In this document: positions 12,500 through 21,914 of the stretch, one piece after another
Layout of the letters: every line of letters starts with the position of its first letter
How positions within the stretch are numbered: the stretch's first letter is position 1
Source of the DNA: a virus
DNA: 28,675 bases
IMG/VR virus record: IMGVR_UViG_3300029309_000253
Location: 1-28,675 of that record
Reading direction: 5' to 3' (one strand)
Notes under the pieces: generated by a model
Seen by the model: the letters and a program-made list of their open reading frames with translations, nothing else
The model's database searches: none
What the model was told of the DNA's origin: nothing
Made by a program: the position numbers and the translations under genes

Positions 12500-15277
12500 T
12501 TAAAAAGATGCCTGTGCTTCTAGTGAGCTAACTCTTCCTTGCGTCTTGGTAACATCACTTTCTACCATAACAACTTTTGAGCTTCCTCCTCCGCTTACCA
12601 TCTGCTGTATGCTTCTCAACTCTCCTCCCATAGCAAACTTCTCTCCTGAGTTTATCAATCCACCATCAGCAAACTTAACACCGTTACCGTTGTATGAATT
12701 TATAGCAGATAGTATTGGTCTAAACCTAGCTGTTGAACGCTTGTTAATTATAGCCTCTCCTCCTTCCGCTTCCATAACTCTACCGCCTACTGCAAACTTA
12801 ACACCTCCGTTGGCGTGTGACGCTCCTTGAAACATTCCACCATTAGTTAATCCACCTTTAGCAAATGTCCCCTGAGTTTCTACTTGAGAGCTTCCTCCGC
12901 CACCAACACCGATTAGGTTGTTTATCATAGGTGTTACTATTGACTTCATTCCTAAACCTAATGCTAGTTTTGCAAAGAATGGTATTGTTTTATCCTCAAA
13001 CATAGAGGCTAAAGCATTAAGTAGTATTTCATTTATCTTAACACTTACAACGCTTGCAAAAGCTTCTTCTACACTTTGTGCGCCCATTATAGCATTTTCA
13101 ATAAGCTGCTCCCCTTGCTTTCTATTAGCTTCTGTTGTTTTTTCTGTTGCAAGTTTTTTCTTAGCTTCCAAATCAATCATAGCTTTACCTGCTTGGTCAT
13201 GAGCAATAGACATTTGACCTACTAAATTTCTTTCTGCATCATAAGTAGCTATTTTCATATTGAATATAGCTTCGTTTAATTCAGCCTCAGAGCCTATTCT
13301 TCCATCAACATAATCTTTCATCAACTCAGCTTCTTTTTCTTTTATTTCAGCATCTAGTTCCGCCATTCTATCTTTTAGAAGAGCAGCAAACCCCTCTCCG
13401 ATATTTGCTTTAGGAACACCAAAGTCAATTTTTAGTTTTTCCTCCTCTACACCAAGCTCTTTTAACGCTTTTATCTGCTTTTGTATCGCTAATATTTGTT
13501 GATTTGTTTGTATTAGTTCTGCCTTACCATGTTCTGTTAAATGGTCTCCTATATCTACTAATTCTTTCTGTCTTTGTTGTAGTTTTTCAAGCTGCTTACT
13601 AAGCTTTGAAGCTGCCTCAGCCTGCTGATTTTTTAATTTCTCCTCTTCATCAGCAGCCTTTTTTTCTTTTTCAAGCTGAGTTTCTATCATTTCAGCCATG
13701 CTGTCAAAATTAGCCTGAACTCTTTTTACATTATTTTCTGCTTTTTCTAAATCTGTTTTTTGAAGACCCAACACTTGCAACGGATTCCGAGTCTCATCCT
13801 CTAATTCGGCAATTCTTTTTTTGTAATGCTCTAACATTGCTAAATTATCTTCTTGGATTTGTTTCAACTCGTCAGAAAGAAGTTTTAGCTTTTTTGGAGC
13901 AGCATCAGATTTTTTGTTAGCCTCTTCAAGCTCATCATTTGCCTCTTTGACTCTTTCTGATGCAGACTTAAAATCTTCCATAGCTTTTTGAACACCTGCT
14001 TGCTCAGGACTAGACAAGGCATCTGCCCAAAGATTTAAAGTGTTAGCTGTAAGATTTACAAATTGCTGAAGAAGTCCATTTCCTTCCTGCATAACAAGAA
14101 TAAAACCCTCATAAGCTGCCTGAAGTTGTAGTAAAGCACCTCCAAGAGTATTTTCCATAACTCCTGCCATCTCCTTTGCTGCATCTTCAGAATTACTCAT
14201 TATTTTATTAAAGTCAGTAAGAGTGTCTGCTCCTCTAATAAAAGATTCCATTGCCTGAACCTGCCTGTCATCAACAATCTCCATAACACCCGCAACATTT
14301 ATGCCTTGAGACTCAAGCTCTTTTAAAGCCACAATAAAGTCTTCTCCTGAGTGTACTGTTCTTCCTAGTTTTAGAGCTAGTTCAGATGATGGGTTTTGGA
14401 GTTTTAGAAGAATGTTACGCAAAGATGTACCCGCAATAGATGCCTCAATACCCCTATCTGTAAGTAATGCTAATAGACCTGTTGTTTCTTCAAAAGAAAA
14501 ACCTGCTGTTGCAGCAATAGCAGAAACCTTAGACATAGATGTTTGAAACTTCTCAATATCAAGAGCTGAGTTTGCAAAGGCTGCTGCCATAGCGTTAGCA
14601 AATCTTGCTGTTTGGTCTGTGTCCTCCCCAAAACCCCTAATAGTAGCAGCAACAACAGTAGCGGTTCTACCTAAGTCTTCACCCATCGCTGTTGAAAGCA
14701 TAAGTATAGCTTCTTGTGCTTCTAGTATTTCTTGAGGTCTAAAACCAAGCTTTGATAGATTAAGCTGAAGCTCTCCCACCTGTGATGCGGTAAAGAATGT
14801 TGTTCTACCTAATTTTTTTGCTGAAGCCTCTAATCTTTGAAACTCTTTTTCATTTGCGCCACTAATAGCTTTTACCTTAGCCATTTGGAACTCAAAATCT
14901 TTGAAAGTTACAATTCCATTTTTAACAGCTTGCCTTAAAGCCCCCATAGCACGCATAAACAGATTACTTGCAATCTGAGCCGCACCGAAGGCGGTAGCCA
15001 TCTTCATAGTAAAGCTGCTAGCGTCTTTTTTAGCTTTGTTGCTTGACAATATAGCCTTCTGCTCTTCCCTGTAAAGCTTTGTTGTGTTTTTTAGATTTAC
15101 TTCTTGTTGAGCAAGCTTTCTGCTTAAATCTTGTAAATCCGCCCCCTCTTGTTTTAACTCAGTCCTTGTTTTGCTAATGGCTTTTTTTAGTTCAACCATC
15201 TGCTGCTTCATCCCTACAATCTTGTCAGTACCCTGTACTACAACACTAAGAAATACTTGTTCTTTTTTTTGAGCCAT
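12500..15277 (-). CDS. Tail tape measure protein
   Basis: 925 aa, the usual size for a siphovirus tape measure. The N-terminus is coiled coil (about 20-75). Residues about 127-330 form the TP901-type tape measure domain (FEFQMAKVKAISGANEKEFQ, KLGRTTFFTASQVGELQLNL, STAMGEDLGRTATVVAATIR). A long Lys/Glu/Gln helical region (about 430-720) follows, then a hydrophobic stretch near 770-790. The Gly-rich C-terminus has AKGGLTNGGMFQGASHANGG and the GGEAIINKRSTARFRPILSA motif seen in many tape measures. At about 1.5 Angstrom per residue the tail would be near 140 nm. It sets tail length and may help DNA entry. Neighbours are other tail genes. Confidence 0.9.
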   Translation of the reverse strand: MAQKKEQVFLSVVVQGTDKIVGMKQQMVELKKAISKTRTELKQEGADLQDLSRKLAQQEVNLKNTTKLYREEQKAILSSNKAKKDASSFTMKMATAFGAAQIASNLFMRAMGALRQAVKNGIVTFKDFEFQMAKVKAISGANEKEFQRLEASAKKLGRTTFFTASQVGELQLNLSKLGFRPQEILEAQEAILMLSTAMGEDLGRTATVVAATIRGFGEDTDQTARFANAMAAAFANSALDIEKFQTSMSKVSAIAATAGFSFEETTGLLALLTDRGIEASIAGTSLRNILLKLQNPSSELALKLGRTVHSGEDFIVALKELESQGINVAGVMEIVDDRQVQAMESFIRGADTLTDFNKIMSNSEDAAKEMAGVMENTLGGALLQLQAAYEGFILVMQEGNGLLQQFVNLTANTLNLWADALSSPEQAGVQKAMEDFKSASERVKEANDELEEANKKSDAAPKKLKLLSDELKQIQEDNLAMLEHYKKRIAELEDETRNPLQVLGLQKTDLEKAENNVKRVQANFDSMAEMIETQLEKEKKAADEEEKLKNQQAEAASKLSKQLEKLQQRQKELVDIGDHLTEHGKAELIQTNQQILAIQKQIKALKELGVEEEKLKIDFGVPKANIGEGFAALLKDRMAELDAEIKEKEAELMKDYVDGRIGSEAELNEAIFNMKIATYDAERNLVGQMSIAHDQAGKAMIDLEAKKKLATEKTTEANRKQGEQLIENAIMGAQSVEEAFASVVSVKINEILLNALASMFEDKTIPFFAKLALGLGMKSIVTPMINNLIGVGGGGSSQVETQGTFAKGGLTNGGMFQGASHANGGVKFAVGGRVMEAEGGEAIINKRSTARFRPILSAINSYNGNGVKFADGGLINSGEKFAMGGELRSIQQMVSGGGSSKVVMVESDVTKTQGRVSSLEAQASF

Positions 15278-15278
15278 T

Positions 15279-15746
15279 CTATTCTTTGTTTAATTTTTTT
15301 ATGTCAACCATTATTTCATTGATTGCTGCATTTGTTAAATCTGTAACAATCTTGTCTTTTGCTTTATCTAAAACATTGCCAATGAAGTTTAGCTTTGGAG
15401 CATTTCTGTTTTTGTTCGGCAAGCCTTCTTTCATAATTTTCTTACCAACGAAGTAAGCTATTTGCTTTACCTCTCTTTCATCGCTAGCAAATCCTTTGGT
15501 TCTTACCCAATCTCTTAAATCTTCTATGTTTGGCATCCTTGACCAATCAGAACCTTTTTTACCATAGTTTATAATATGACCGTAACCATTACCAACAATG
15601 TCAAGACCATTACTTGTTACCTTTGCTTTGATAGACCTATTTAAAGAGCCGCTAGCAAAATAGTCTTGCTTATCAAGCTCTTGTCTTAAATCTTTAACAA
15701 GGTCGTTGCCAATCTTTTTTAATATTATTTTTAAAGATGCGTTCAT
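15279..15746 (-). CDS. HK97 gp10-like tail completion/neck protein
   Basis: 155 aa, basic. The pattern fits the HK97 gp10 family: an N-terminal helix (LVKDLRQELDKQD), a Y-F-A-S-G-S-L-N-R-S-I strand start, central beta strands (GLDIVGNGYGHIINYGKKGS), and a C-terminal helix. The S-G-x-L-x-x-S-I plus Y-x-x-x-I-x-x-G signature is typical. It probably joins the tail to the head-neck. It starts on the stop of the LamG-like gene (TAATG) and ends one base before the tape measure. Confidence 0.65.
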   Translation of the reverse strand: MNASLKIILKKIGNDLVKDLRQELDKQDYFASGSLNRSIKAKVTSNGLDIVGNGYGHIINYGKKGSDWSRMPNIEDLRDWVRTKGFASDEREVKQIAYFVGKKIMKEGLPNKNRNAPKLNFIGNVLDKAKDKIVTDLTNAAINEIMVDIKKLNKE

Positions 15747-16690
15747 TAGTCTAACTGAGCTTTAGATGAGGTTTTGGTAATTGCTTTTTCTAAATAGGGA
15801 AGCCTGCTAGTTATGTACCCGTCATATATAGATAAGTTCATTATATGTCCTCCAAAAGTTAAAATACTTGTTCCCACCCTTCCTACTTGGTTAACAACAA
15901 AATCATCTGTTGTAACGGTTGCTGTTGCCACCTGAGCTCCATTAACTCTAGCATAAAGAGTAGTGCCATTTCTTTGTATTGTAACTTGATAGTTCTTGTC
16001 AAAGTTTATTGCGCCTGTTCCTAATGAAATAGCGTGTGTTTTACCTGAACCCAATCCAAAATGAAGGTTTAAGCTTGAGTCTTCATTAAAGGATAAAAAT
16101 ATATTGGAGTCAGATGAGTTACCTAGCATCCTTACATACTTTATGTTGTTTGGTCTAAAGTATGCTATTATGGTAAAGTCTCCTGAAATAGTCAAAGCAC
16201 TATTGAAGCTCATATAGCTTCCTGTATCATTAGCTGTTCCTTTAACAAAGAAAGGAGCTACATTGTTGGCAGAACCCCCTTTTCTTCTTCCTAAACGAGG
16301 CTTATTAGCTGATGTTGTCTGCTCAAGATACACCGATGTTAAGGTAGAATCCCAAGAACCTATAAGCTCGCTTGAGTGCTGAATATTTAACCTGTAATCA
16401 AATATAGCTAAAGGAGATACGCTAGAGACTGTTGTTGTTGTCGTTGTGCCTTGAGGCTTTGTTGTTGTTGTTGTTACAGACTCTTTTATTACAACAGGCT
16501 GATGCCCGCCCTTCAAAGACTCTCTTCTTGCAATCTTGTTTCTAGGCATAACCTTTACCTCGTTATAGTAAAGGTCTTCATCTTCTGCAACCTGCTGATA
16601 CACAACGGGAGTATATACACCGTCAATAACACAGTAAAGAGTGTTGTTAGTAATGCTTTTTTTAGCGTCTCTAATTCTTCTTTGCGCCAT
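15746..16690 (-). CDS. Tail-associated LamG/concanavalin A-like protein with Thr-rich linker
   Basis: 314 aa. Residues 1-65 form a small basic N-terminal region (VIDGVYTPVVYQQVAEDEDL, then YYNEVKVMP) that probably attaches to the tail. A low-complexity linker has Thr runs at 73-77 and 82-87, encoded by GTT/GTC repeats in the plus strand. Residues about 93-300 read as a beta-sandwich of the LamG/ConA type (SYMSFNSALTISGDFTIIAY, YQVTIQRNGTTLYARVNGAQ, GHIMNLSIYDGYIT). Such domains bind sugars or host surface proteins. It lies between the tail hub and gp10-like genes with tight spacing. Role in host binding is inferred. Confidence 0.6.
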   Translation of the reverse strand: MAQRRIRDAKKSITNNTLYCVIDGVYTPVVYQQVAEDEDLYYNEVKVMPRNKIARRESLKGGHQPVVIKESVTTTTTKPQGTTTTTTVSSVSPLAIFDYRLNIQHSSELIGSWDSTLTSVYLEQTTSANKPRLGRRKGGSANNVAPFFVKGTANDTGSYMSFNSALTISGDFTIIAYFRPNNIKYVRMLGNSSDSNIFLSFNEDSSLNLHFGLGSGKTHAISLGTGAINFDKNYQVTIQRNGTTLYARVNGAQVATATVTTDDFVVNQVGRVGTSILTFGGHIMNLSIYDGYITSRLPYLEKAITKTSSKAQLD

Positions 16691-16692
16691 AG

Positions 16693-19572
16693 TTAAATCT
16701 GTAATCCATTAGTTCTTAAATCCATTACCTCTCCAAACGATGTTGGTGTGCCTAGCTCAAAATATTCTATAAGCTCTACCTTTGTTGACTCGTTTTTATG
16801 TGGCTTAAAATCAGATATTCTATTTATTCTGTAATACACTCCGTCAAGATATATTAGGTCTCTAAAGTCTAATGTTAAAATATCTTGATAGTCTAGGTTT
16901 AGATAAATAACTTTTAATCGTGGATTATTTTTAAGCTGATTTACCATTTTGCTATGAAAGTAAAAATACAACCCATTCTGTGTTATAGTATAATTATCTA
17001 AGGGCTTGGTGATTTCAAAATGTTTTACTCTGTTATAAGAAAGGTTTGGGTCTAGTTCTATTTCAACCCCACTAGCGTCTTTATGACCAATACCCAATGT
17101 TACAAGCCCTAAATCAATGCCTGTTCCTTTGTTTCCGTTTTTTCTGTCAAGATGAAAGAAGTTTCCTCTTGCAAACTCGCCAACTAGCGTGCTTGCAGCA
17201 TCTAAATCATTATTTGTTGCTTGTGAATAGACCTGACCTGTCCCTGAAAGGTGGCTTCTATATTGTCTTCTGTTTGTATCACCCCCTAAGTTAATTAGCT
17301 CGTCATTTGCAGCAAAAGCTTCGTACCCTACTTCAGCAGGTACTAAACATAAAATCCTAGCCCCTATATCAAAATTCTTTTCAGGAAAATCTACATCTCT
17401 TTGAACGCCAACAGCAGCATACTCGTCAAGGTATATAGGAAAAGTACACCAAGAGTCATAACTAGGTATTTGTATTGAGTTTGTAACATCTGTATATTCT
17501 GCACACTTGTAGTTGAATGAAGGAGAGAAAAACTTGTTTTCTACAAGGTACTCGCCTTTTTGAAAAAGACCGTCTTCATCCACTTCCTCATAAGCACCCC
17601 AATCAATATTATGCTTCTTGTTATATTGATTTAAAAGAGCATCATTACTAGCGTCTTTATATTTGAATACAAGATTTGATTTTATCTCGTGCAAAAACTC
17701 TTCTGTAATATCTTTAGAGTAATCAATCTTTTCAGACCAATCTAGTGCATTTGTCGTTTTGTTGTAGAAATAGTCATAAGGCTCTATAAACACCTTTTTT
17801 GCTATTGGGTCTGTATGAAACTGAAGATTAAACATCTGAGCCAACCCCATAACAAAATCAGACTGCTTACCCTTTGGTAGCATAAACTGAATGTCCGACA
17901 TATCATCACCTATTCTAAATTCTTCCTCCCCTGATATTGTAAATTGGCTACCCGCCTGATATTGCATCTCAAAACTACCTCCATTTCCCGCAGGGTAATT
18001 CTGAAGAACACCTGAAATAACCCCTATGTAATTTTTTGTAGCATTACCATTATCAGTAAATTCTAATGTTGGAGTCCAAAGGTAATCAAACTCACCCTGA
18101 ACCCCAATTAAATCATCATTATATTGACCTTGATATGTGTCGCCTCCATCTTGCTCCACCTGTAATTCAGCATACCTTACTCTTCTAAATCCTGCATAAG
18201 AACTATTTGATATAAAGTTGCTGTTATTCAAATCAGCATTACTTGCCTCAGCAATTATTTTATATATGTCGGTGTTGTCATCTTGCTCTACCCCACTCAC
18301 AGATGGAACTTCCCATATTTCAGCAACTAATTTATAAAACATATTACCTCCAAAGCTATCATCCTCTCCAAGTATTCTAAAATGCCTTACTCTTGGCTTA
18401 AATGTTACTGTAACAGGTGCGCTTGTTAACTTGCGAAGGACTGTGTTTCTTGAGCTTTGACCATGAACAACATTCCCAACCTGTGTTGGCAAGCCTTCCT
18501 GACTGCTTGTGTCGTCAATAAAGTCCCCCGTAAAAGCATATCTAGCTCTAGGTGTTTGGTTAATAGATAGTCCTGTTGAAATACCTAAAGATGTCAAGGT
18601 ATCATTTGACAAAGTACCTTCCCTCATGTTAACATTTATATTGCCTATTGTGCTAGGTACGGGGGTGCTAAGGTGTAAAGCTGCTTCGTCAGCATCCAAA
18701 GTTGAGCCATAATAATACGCCCCCGTTAGGTCTTCATTAGTTCTTGTTTCTCTTATTTCTCCATAACCACCATCAATCATACCGCCTTGTCTTTTAAAGA
18801 AAAGAGGCATAATAAGAGAGCGGAAATATTCGCTATCACAAAAGGTGCTTTCTACATCATACCCTTGAGCTTGAAATATCTTATCCCAAACATTTTTTAT
18901 GTAAACGCAAGGTATGAACTCCAAGTCGGTGGCGTGCTTTCTGTCCGAGACACCTTCTCCAATAGAGAGAAGAGGGTAAACAAGTCTGTCGTGATTCTTT
19001 TGATAGTGTTGAGCGTCAACAGCGTCAACAAGGTCATCGTTCCCCTGAATGTTGCTAAACACAAATGGCTGCGCCTGAATACCTCCGTTTAACAAAGAGT
19101 CTCCGCTAGTGCTGTAATATGTGTCGTATGGCTCACTACTAAACTTTAGGTCTTTAAGGTCTAAGTCCTTTATTCCTGAAGCCCAATCCATATTGTCTCC
19201 TAGAAATGTGCAGTCATAGGTTTTTGCTTCTGTGTCTTTAACAACCTTTGTAACCCTTAGCTTACCTGATGTTATAGGAATATTGGAAGCGTATATGGTG
19301 CAGGGTATGTTTCCTGTCGAATTAGCCGAACCCCTTACCCAACCTGAGTGCCAAAGATTTCTTAATACGGAGTTGTTGTTTGATGTTGCGGGTATTGAAA
19401 ATGTTTTACTAAAAGCACCATTTCTAGTTGAGAAATCCCTAACATCAAAGTTTTGAAATGTCAATGATAATGGGAAGTCCTCGTTTGATGTAACATCTAA
19501 ATCTCCTACTACATCGTCAGCAGTTCCTGAGCTAGTGCCGAAGCCTCTTAATTCTATTCTAATTTCATCCAT
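16693..19572 (-). CDS. Tail hub/tip-like protein
   Basis: 959 aa. The N-terminus (DFPLSLTFQNFDVRDFSTRN, GAFSKTFSIPATSNNNSVLR, then CTIYASNIPITSGKLRVTKV) follows the pattern of large tail proteins of Bacteroidota phages that carry a tail-hub-like start. The mid region is beta-rich. Residues about 590-660 contain FNLQFHTDPIAKKVFIEPYD then DWSEKIDYSKDITEEFLHEI, another pattern conserved in that group. The C-terminus has VIYLNLDYQDILTLDFRDLI, typical of gp27/Tal-like hub proteins. No peptidoglycan hydrolase motif is visible. It is the largest gene in the window, joined to its neighbours by TAATG or 2-nt gaps. A baseplate or tail-tip hub is the best inference. Confidence 0.6.
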   Translation of the reverse strand: MDEIRIELRGFGTSSGTADDVVGDLDVTSNEDFPLSLTFQNFDVRDFSTRNGAFSKTFSIPATSNNNSVLRNLWHSGWVRGSANSTGNIPCTIYASNIPITSGKLRVTKVVKDTEAKTYDCTFLGDNMDWASGIKDLDLKDLKFSSEPYDTYYSTSGDSLLNGGIQAQPFVFSNIQGNDDLVDAVDAQHYQKNHDRLVYPLLSIGEGVSDRKHATDLEFIPCVYIKNVWDKIFQAQGYDVESTFCDSEYFRSLIMPLFFKRQGGMIDGGYGEIRETRTNEDLTGAYYYGSTLDADEAALHLSTPVPSTIGNINVNMREGTLSNDTLTSLGISTGLSINQTPRARYAFTGDFIDDTSSQEGLPTQVGNVVHGQSSRNTVLRKLTSAPVTVTFKPRVRHFRILGEDDSFGGNMFYKLVAEIWEVPSVSGVEQDDNTDIYKIIAEASNADLNNSNFISNSSYAGFRRVRYAELQVEQDGGDTYQGQYNDDLIGVQGEFDYLWTPTLEFTDNGNATKNYIGVISGVLQNYPAGNGGSFEMQYQAGSQFTISGEEEFRIGDDMSDIQFMLPKGKQSDFVMGLAQMFNLQFHTDPIAKKVFIEPYDYFYNKTTNALDWSEKIDYSKDITEEFLHEIKSNLVFKYKDASNDALLNQYNKKHNIDWGAYEEVDEDGLFQKGEYLVENKFFSPSFNYKCAEYTDVTNSIQIPSYDSWCTFPIYLDEYAAVGVQRDVDFPEKNFDIGARILCLVPAEVGYEAFAANDELINLGGDTNRRQYRSHLSGTGQVYSQATNNDLDAASTLVGEFARGNFFHLDRKNGNKGTGIDLGLVTLGIGHKDASGVEIELDPNLSYNRVKHFEITKPLDNYTITQNGLYFYFHSKMVNQLKNNPRLKVIYLNLDYQDILTLDFRDLIYLDGVYYRINRISDFKPHKNESTKVELIEYFELGTPTSFGEVMDLRTNGLQI

Positions 19573-21914
19573 TAGTTTCTAATACCTCTTTTCTTTCTAC
19601 TTTCTACATAGTTAACACTTACCGTACTTACCTCTTCGCTATTGAACAGCTCTTGACCGCTATCTTTAATTATAACAGGAACATAGTAGTGTCTGTTTAA
19701 AGATGACCAAAGCTTTGCTTGAGTCTTTTCCGCAGGAGTATATTCTGTAACCTTGATGTAATCAACAAAAGCGATACCCTCTTCGTTAGGGTGGTTAAGT
19801 ATAAACATAGGTGCAAAAAACCTTACATCCTCTGCTGCTCTTGCGTGATTCATGGGGTTGTTTCTAACTCCTCCATAAGTACCACCTTCTCTCACATAAC
19901 CACTAATATATCCTCTGCGTACTATCCAAGTATCACTATTGCTAAATCCTTCATTTGCAACAGCGATATAGTGTGCCGAGCTAAAGCTTCCGCTAACATT
20001 TGCTGCGGTAACTGTATTTGTTGTATCAAAAACACCATTACTAGCTGCTGAATAACCTGTTAGACCAAAGTAAAAATTATTGTCAGCTCCTCCTGATTCT
20101 TTGAATCTTACCTCTAATTCATATAACTTGTTAGGGTCGTACTTAAATAGTTTTTTGCTTGAAGCCCAAACTTGGTCGTTACCTGTTTGATTACCTTTTT
20201 TATATGATTTAGTGCCTGCTGTATGACCTTCATCGGTAGGGAGTGTAGCGTCTGTTGTAAGGTCTCCTGTACTAGCATCAAGCCAATTATTTGATAATTC
20301 TGAAACGGAGCTATAAGAGCTAAAGTCTTCCCTAAAAACCTCCTTAGCTTCCCAACCTCTTTCCGTCCAAACATTAGGGCTAGATATAAGGTCTTCCATC
20401 ATCTCTCTTTCGTTTTGCGATATTGGTCTGCTTATTGCTGTTCCGTTTCCATAAGCGTCAACATGATGCTTTCTTATAGAAGGATATTGGTCATCTGTAA
20501 CACCTGATATTCTTTGTATAAAAGAACCGCCATTTTCACTTGCTGTTGTCTGAAAATCATGGTCTCCAATAAACAGGCTAGTGGTTGTATCATTAGCCGA
20601 TAATTGACCATTGAATTTTGGATATATGCTTTGCTGAAAAGTAGATGAACTTGCCTCTATACCCCTCATTGAAGAGCCATCAAAGGTGTAGCTATCAATA
20701 CCTCCCAACCTAGACTGCCAATGAAAACGAACTGTGTCTCCGTAGGATTTTCTATTGTGGTCAATGTGGTATGTTATAGTCTCTCCTATTTGCTCAAAAG
20801 GACTTGCGTTCCTATGAGTTTTAAAAGTATAATATGATACATTAGAAAAGTCTGTTAAAGGCTGAGAGTCTCTAAATTTTGTTGGAGCTGTGATACCTAG
20901 CTCTTTAATATTCCTAGTACCAACGCCTATCTGAAAAACACCATACATAGGGTTTGTGTTTCCTGTGTTGTCTTCATCTCTTCCATAAGAAAATATACCA
21001 CCATTAGCAGAGTTTGTTCCATCACCATTTGCAGTAGCGTTTAAGTTAATTCCATAATATCCGCTAGTTTGACCATTATCAATAATTGTACCATCAAAAC
21101 CGTAAAATGTTATTACACCAAAAAGACCATTTGCACCATTTTTTGCCGCAAAAGTAATATACTCGGACTCGTCAACACCTATGACCCTATGTGTTGGTTT
21201 TACGGAAAGATACTTCATTTTGCTGTATTTCTTTGCGTTTATATTTGAGTCGTGAGTGTAAAGGTCGTGCATCACATTATGCTGCAACAAATCTTCATAA
21301 GCATCACTTTCCTTGTTGATTTGTGTTGAAAGATAACCATTCATCTCCTCTTCGTAGCTGAGTGCTGAGTTTATGACTCTAGGGTATGTAAACTTTCTAA
21401 GGTCTTCAGAATTGTCTGTGTTGTTTGCTGATTTAAGACTACCTGTGTTTGTTATATATTCAGGAGCTAAAGAAACTTCATATCTATAAAATAAGTTTGT
21501 TGCCACCTGAGAAAGTGTAATGTCTCTCTTAATTTTGTCGTTTGTAACATCGTGAGAGCAAGGTCTAAGATTGTAGCTAAGATAGTTTCGCATAAGGGGA
21601 GCTACATCTATTGAAAAATATCTATATGTTCCATCATTAGGTGTAGATGTGTGCGACCACCCATGAACAAAAGGCGTGTATGGAACTCTTACGCTAAATT
21701 GTCTGCTAGGAAGGTTTCCTGTACCCCCGTTTTCATAAAGGTCAAGGGTGTCGTTGTATGGCACGAAAGTAACCTTCACACTTACAAAGTCATCAACAGT
21801 TTGTGTTTGACCATCTGAAATACCACCCGAAACCCTCAATGTGTATTTAATGGGGCTATACACGCTATTAAAAATATTATTCTCAGGAAAATCTACGAGT
21901 TGTGAATTAGCCAT
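19572..21914 (-). CDS. Large tail protein with inserted carbohydrate-binding-like domain
   Basis: 780 aa. Residues 1-520 are beta-rich and resemble tail proteins that precede the hub in related phages (SIDVAPLMRNYLSYNLRPCS near 101-120; TYHIDHNRKSYGDTVRFHWQ near 381-400). Residues about 525-727 look like a CBM4/9-type jelly-roll: FREDFSSYSSVSELSNNWLD, KYDPNKLYELEVRFKESGGA, AHYIAVANEGF, then EEGIAFVDYIKVTEY. The final 50 residues (YYVPVIIKDSGQELFNSEEV, ending ESRKKRGIRN) look like the resumed tail domain, so the CBM seems inserted. It starts and ends with TAATG junctions. Attachment to host polysaccharide is inferred. Confidence 0.6.
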   Translation of the reverse strand: MANSQLVDFPENNIFNSVYSPIKYTLRVSGGISDGQTQTVDDFVSVKVTFVPYNDTLDLYENGGTGNLPSRQFSVRVPYTPFVHGWSHTSTPNDGTYRYFSIDVAPLMRNYLSYNLRPCSHDVTNDKIKRDITLSQVATNLFYRYEVSLAPEYITNTGSLKSANNTDNSEDLRKFTYPRVINSALSYEEEMNGYLSTQINKESDAYEDLLQHNVMHDLYTHDSNINAKKYSKMKYLSVKPTHRVIGVDESEYITFAAKNGANGLFGVITFYGFDGTIIDNGQTSGYYGINLNATANGDGTNSANGGIFSYGRDEDNTGNTNPMYGVFQIGVGTRNIKELGITAPTKFRDSQPLTDFSNVSYYTFKTHRNASPFEQIGETITYHIDHNRKSYGDTVRFHWQSRLGGIDSYTFDGSSMRGIEASSSTFQQSIYPKFNGQLSANDTTTSLFIGDHDFQTTASENGGSFIQRISGVTDDQYPSIRKHHVDAYGNGTAISRPISQNEREMMEDLISSPNVWTERGWEAKEVFREDFSSYSSVSELSNNWLDASTGDLTTDATLPTDEGHTAGTKSYKKGNQTGNDQVWASSKKLFKYDPNKLYELEVRFKESGGADNNFYFGLTGYSAASNGVFDTTNTVTAANVSGSFSSAHYIAVANEGFSNSDTWIVRRGYISGYVREGGTYGGVRNNPMNHARAAEDVRFFAPMFILNHPNEEGIAFVDYIKVTEYTPAEKTQAKLWSSLNRHYYVPVIIKDSGQELFNSEEVSTVSVNYVESRKKRGIRN

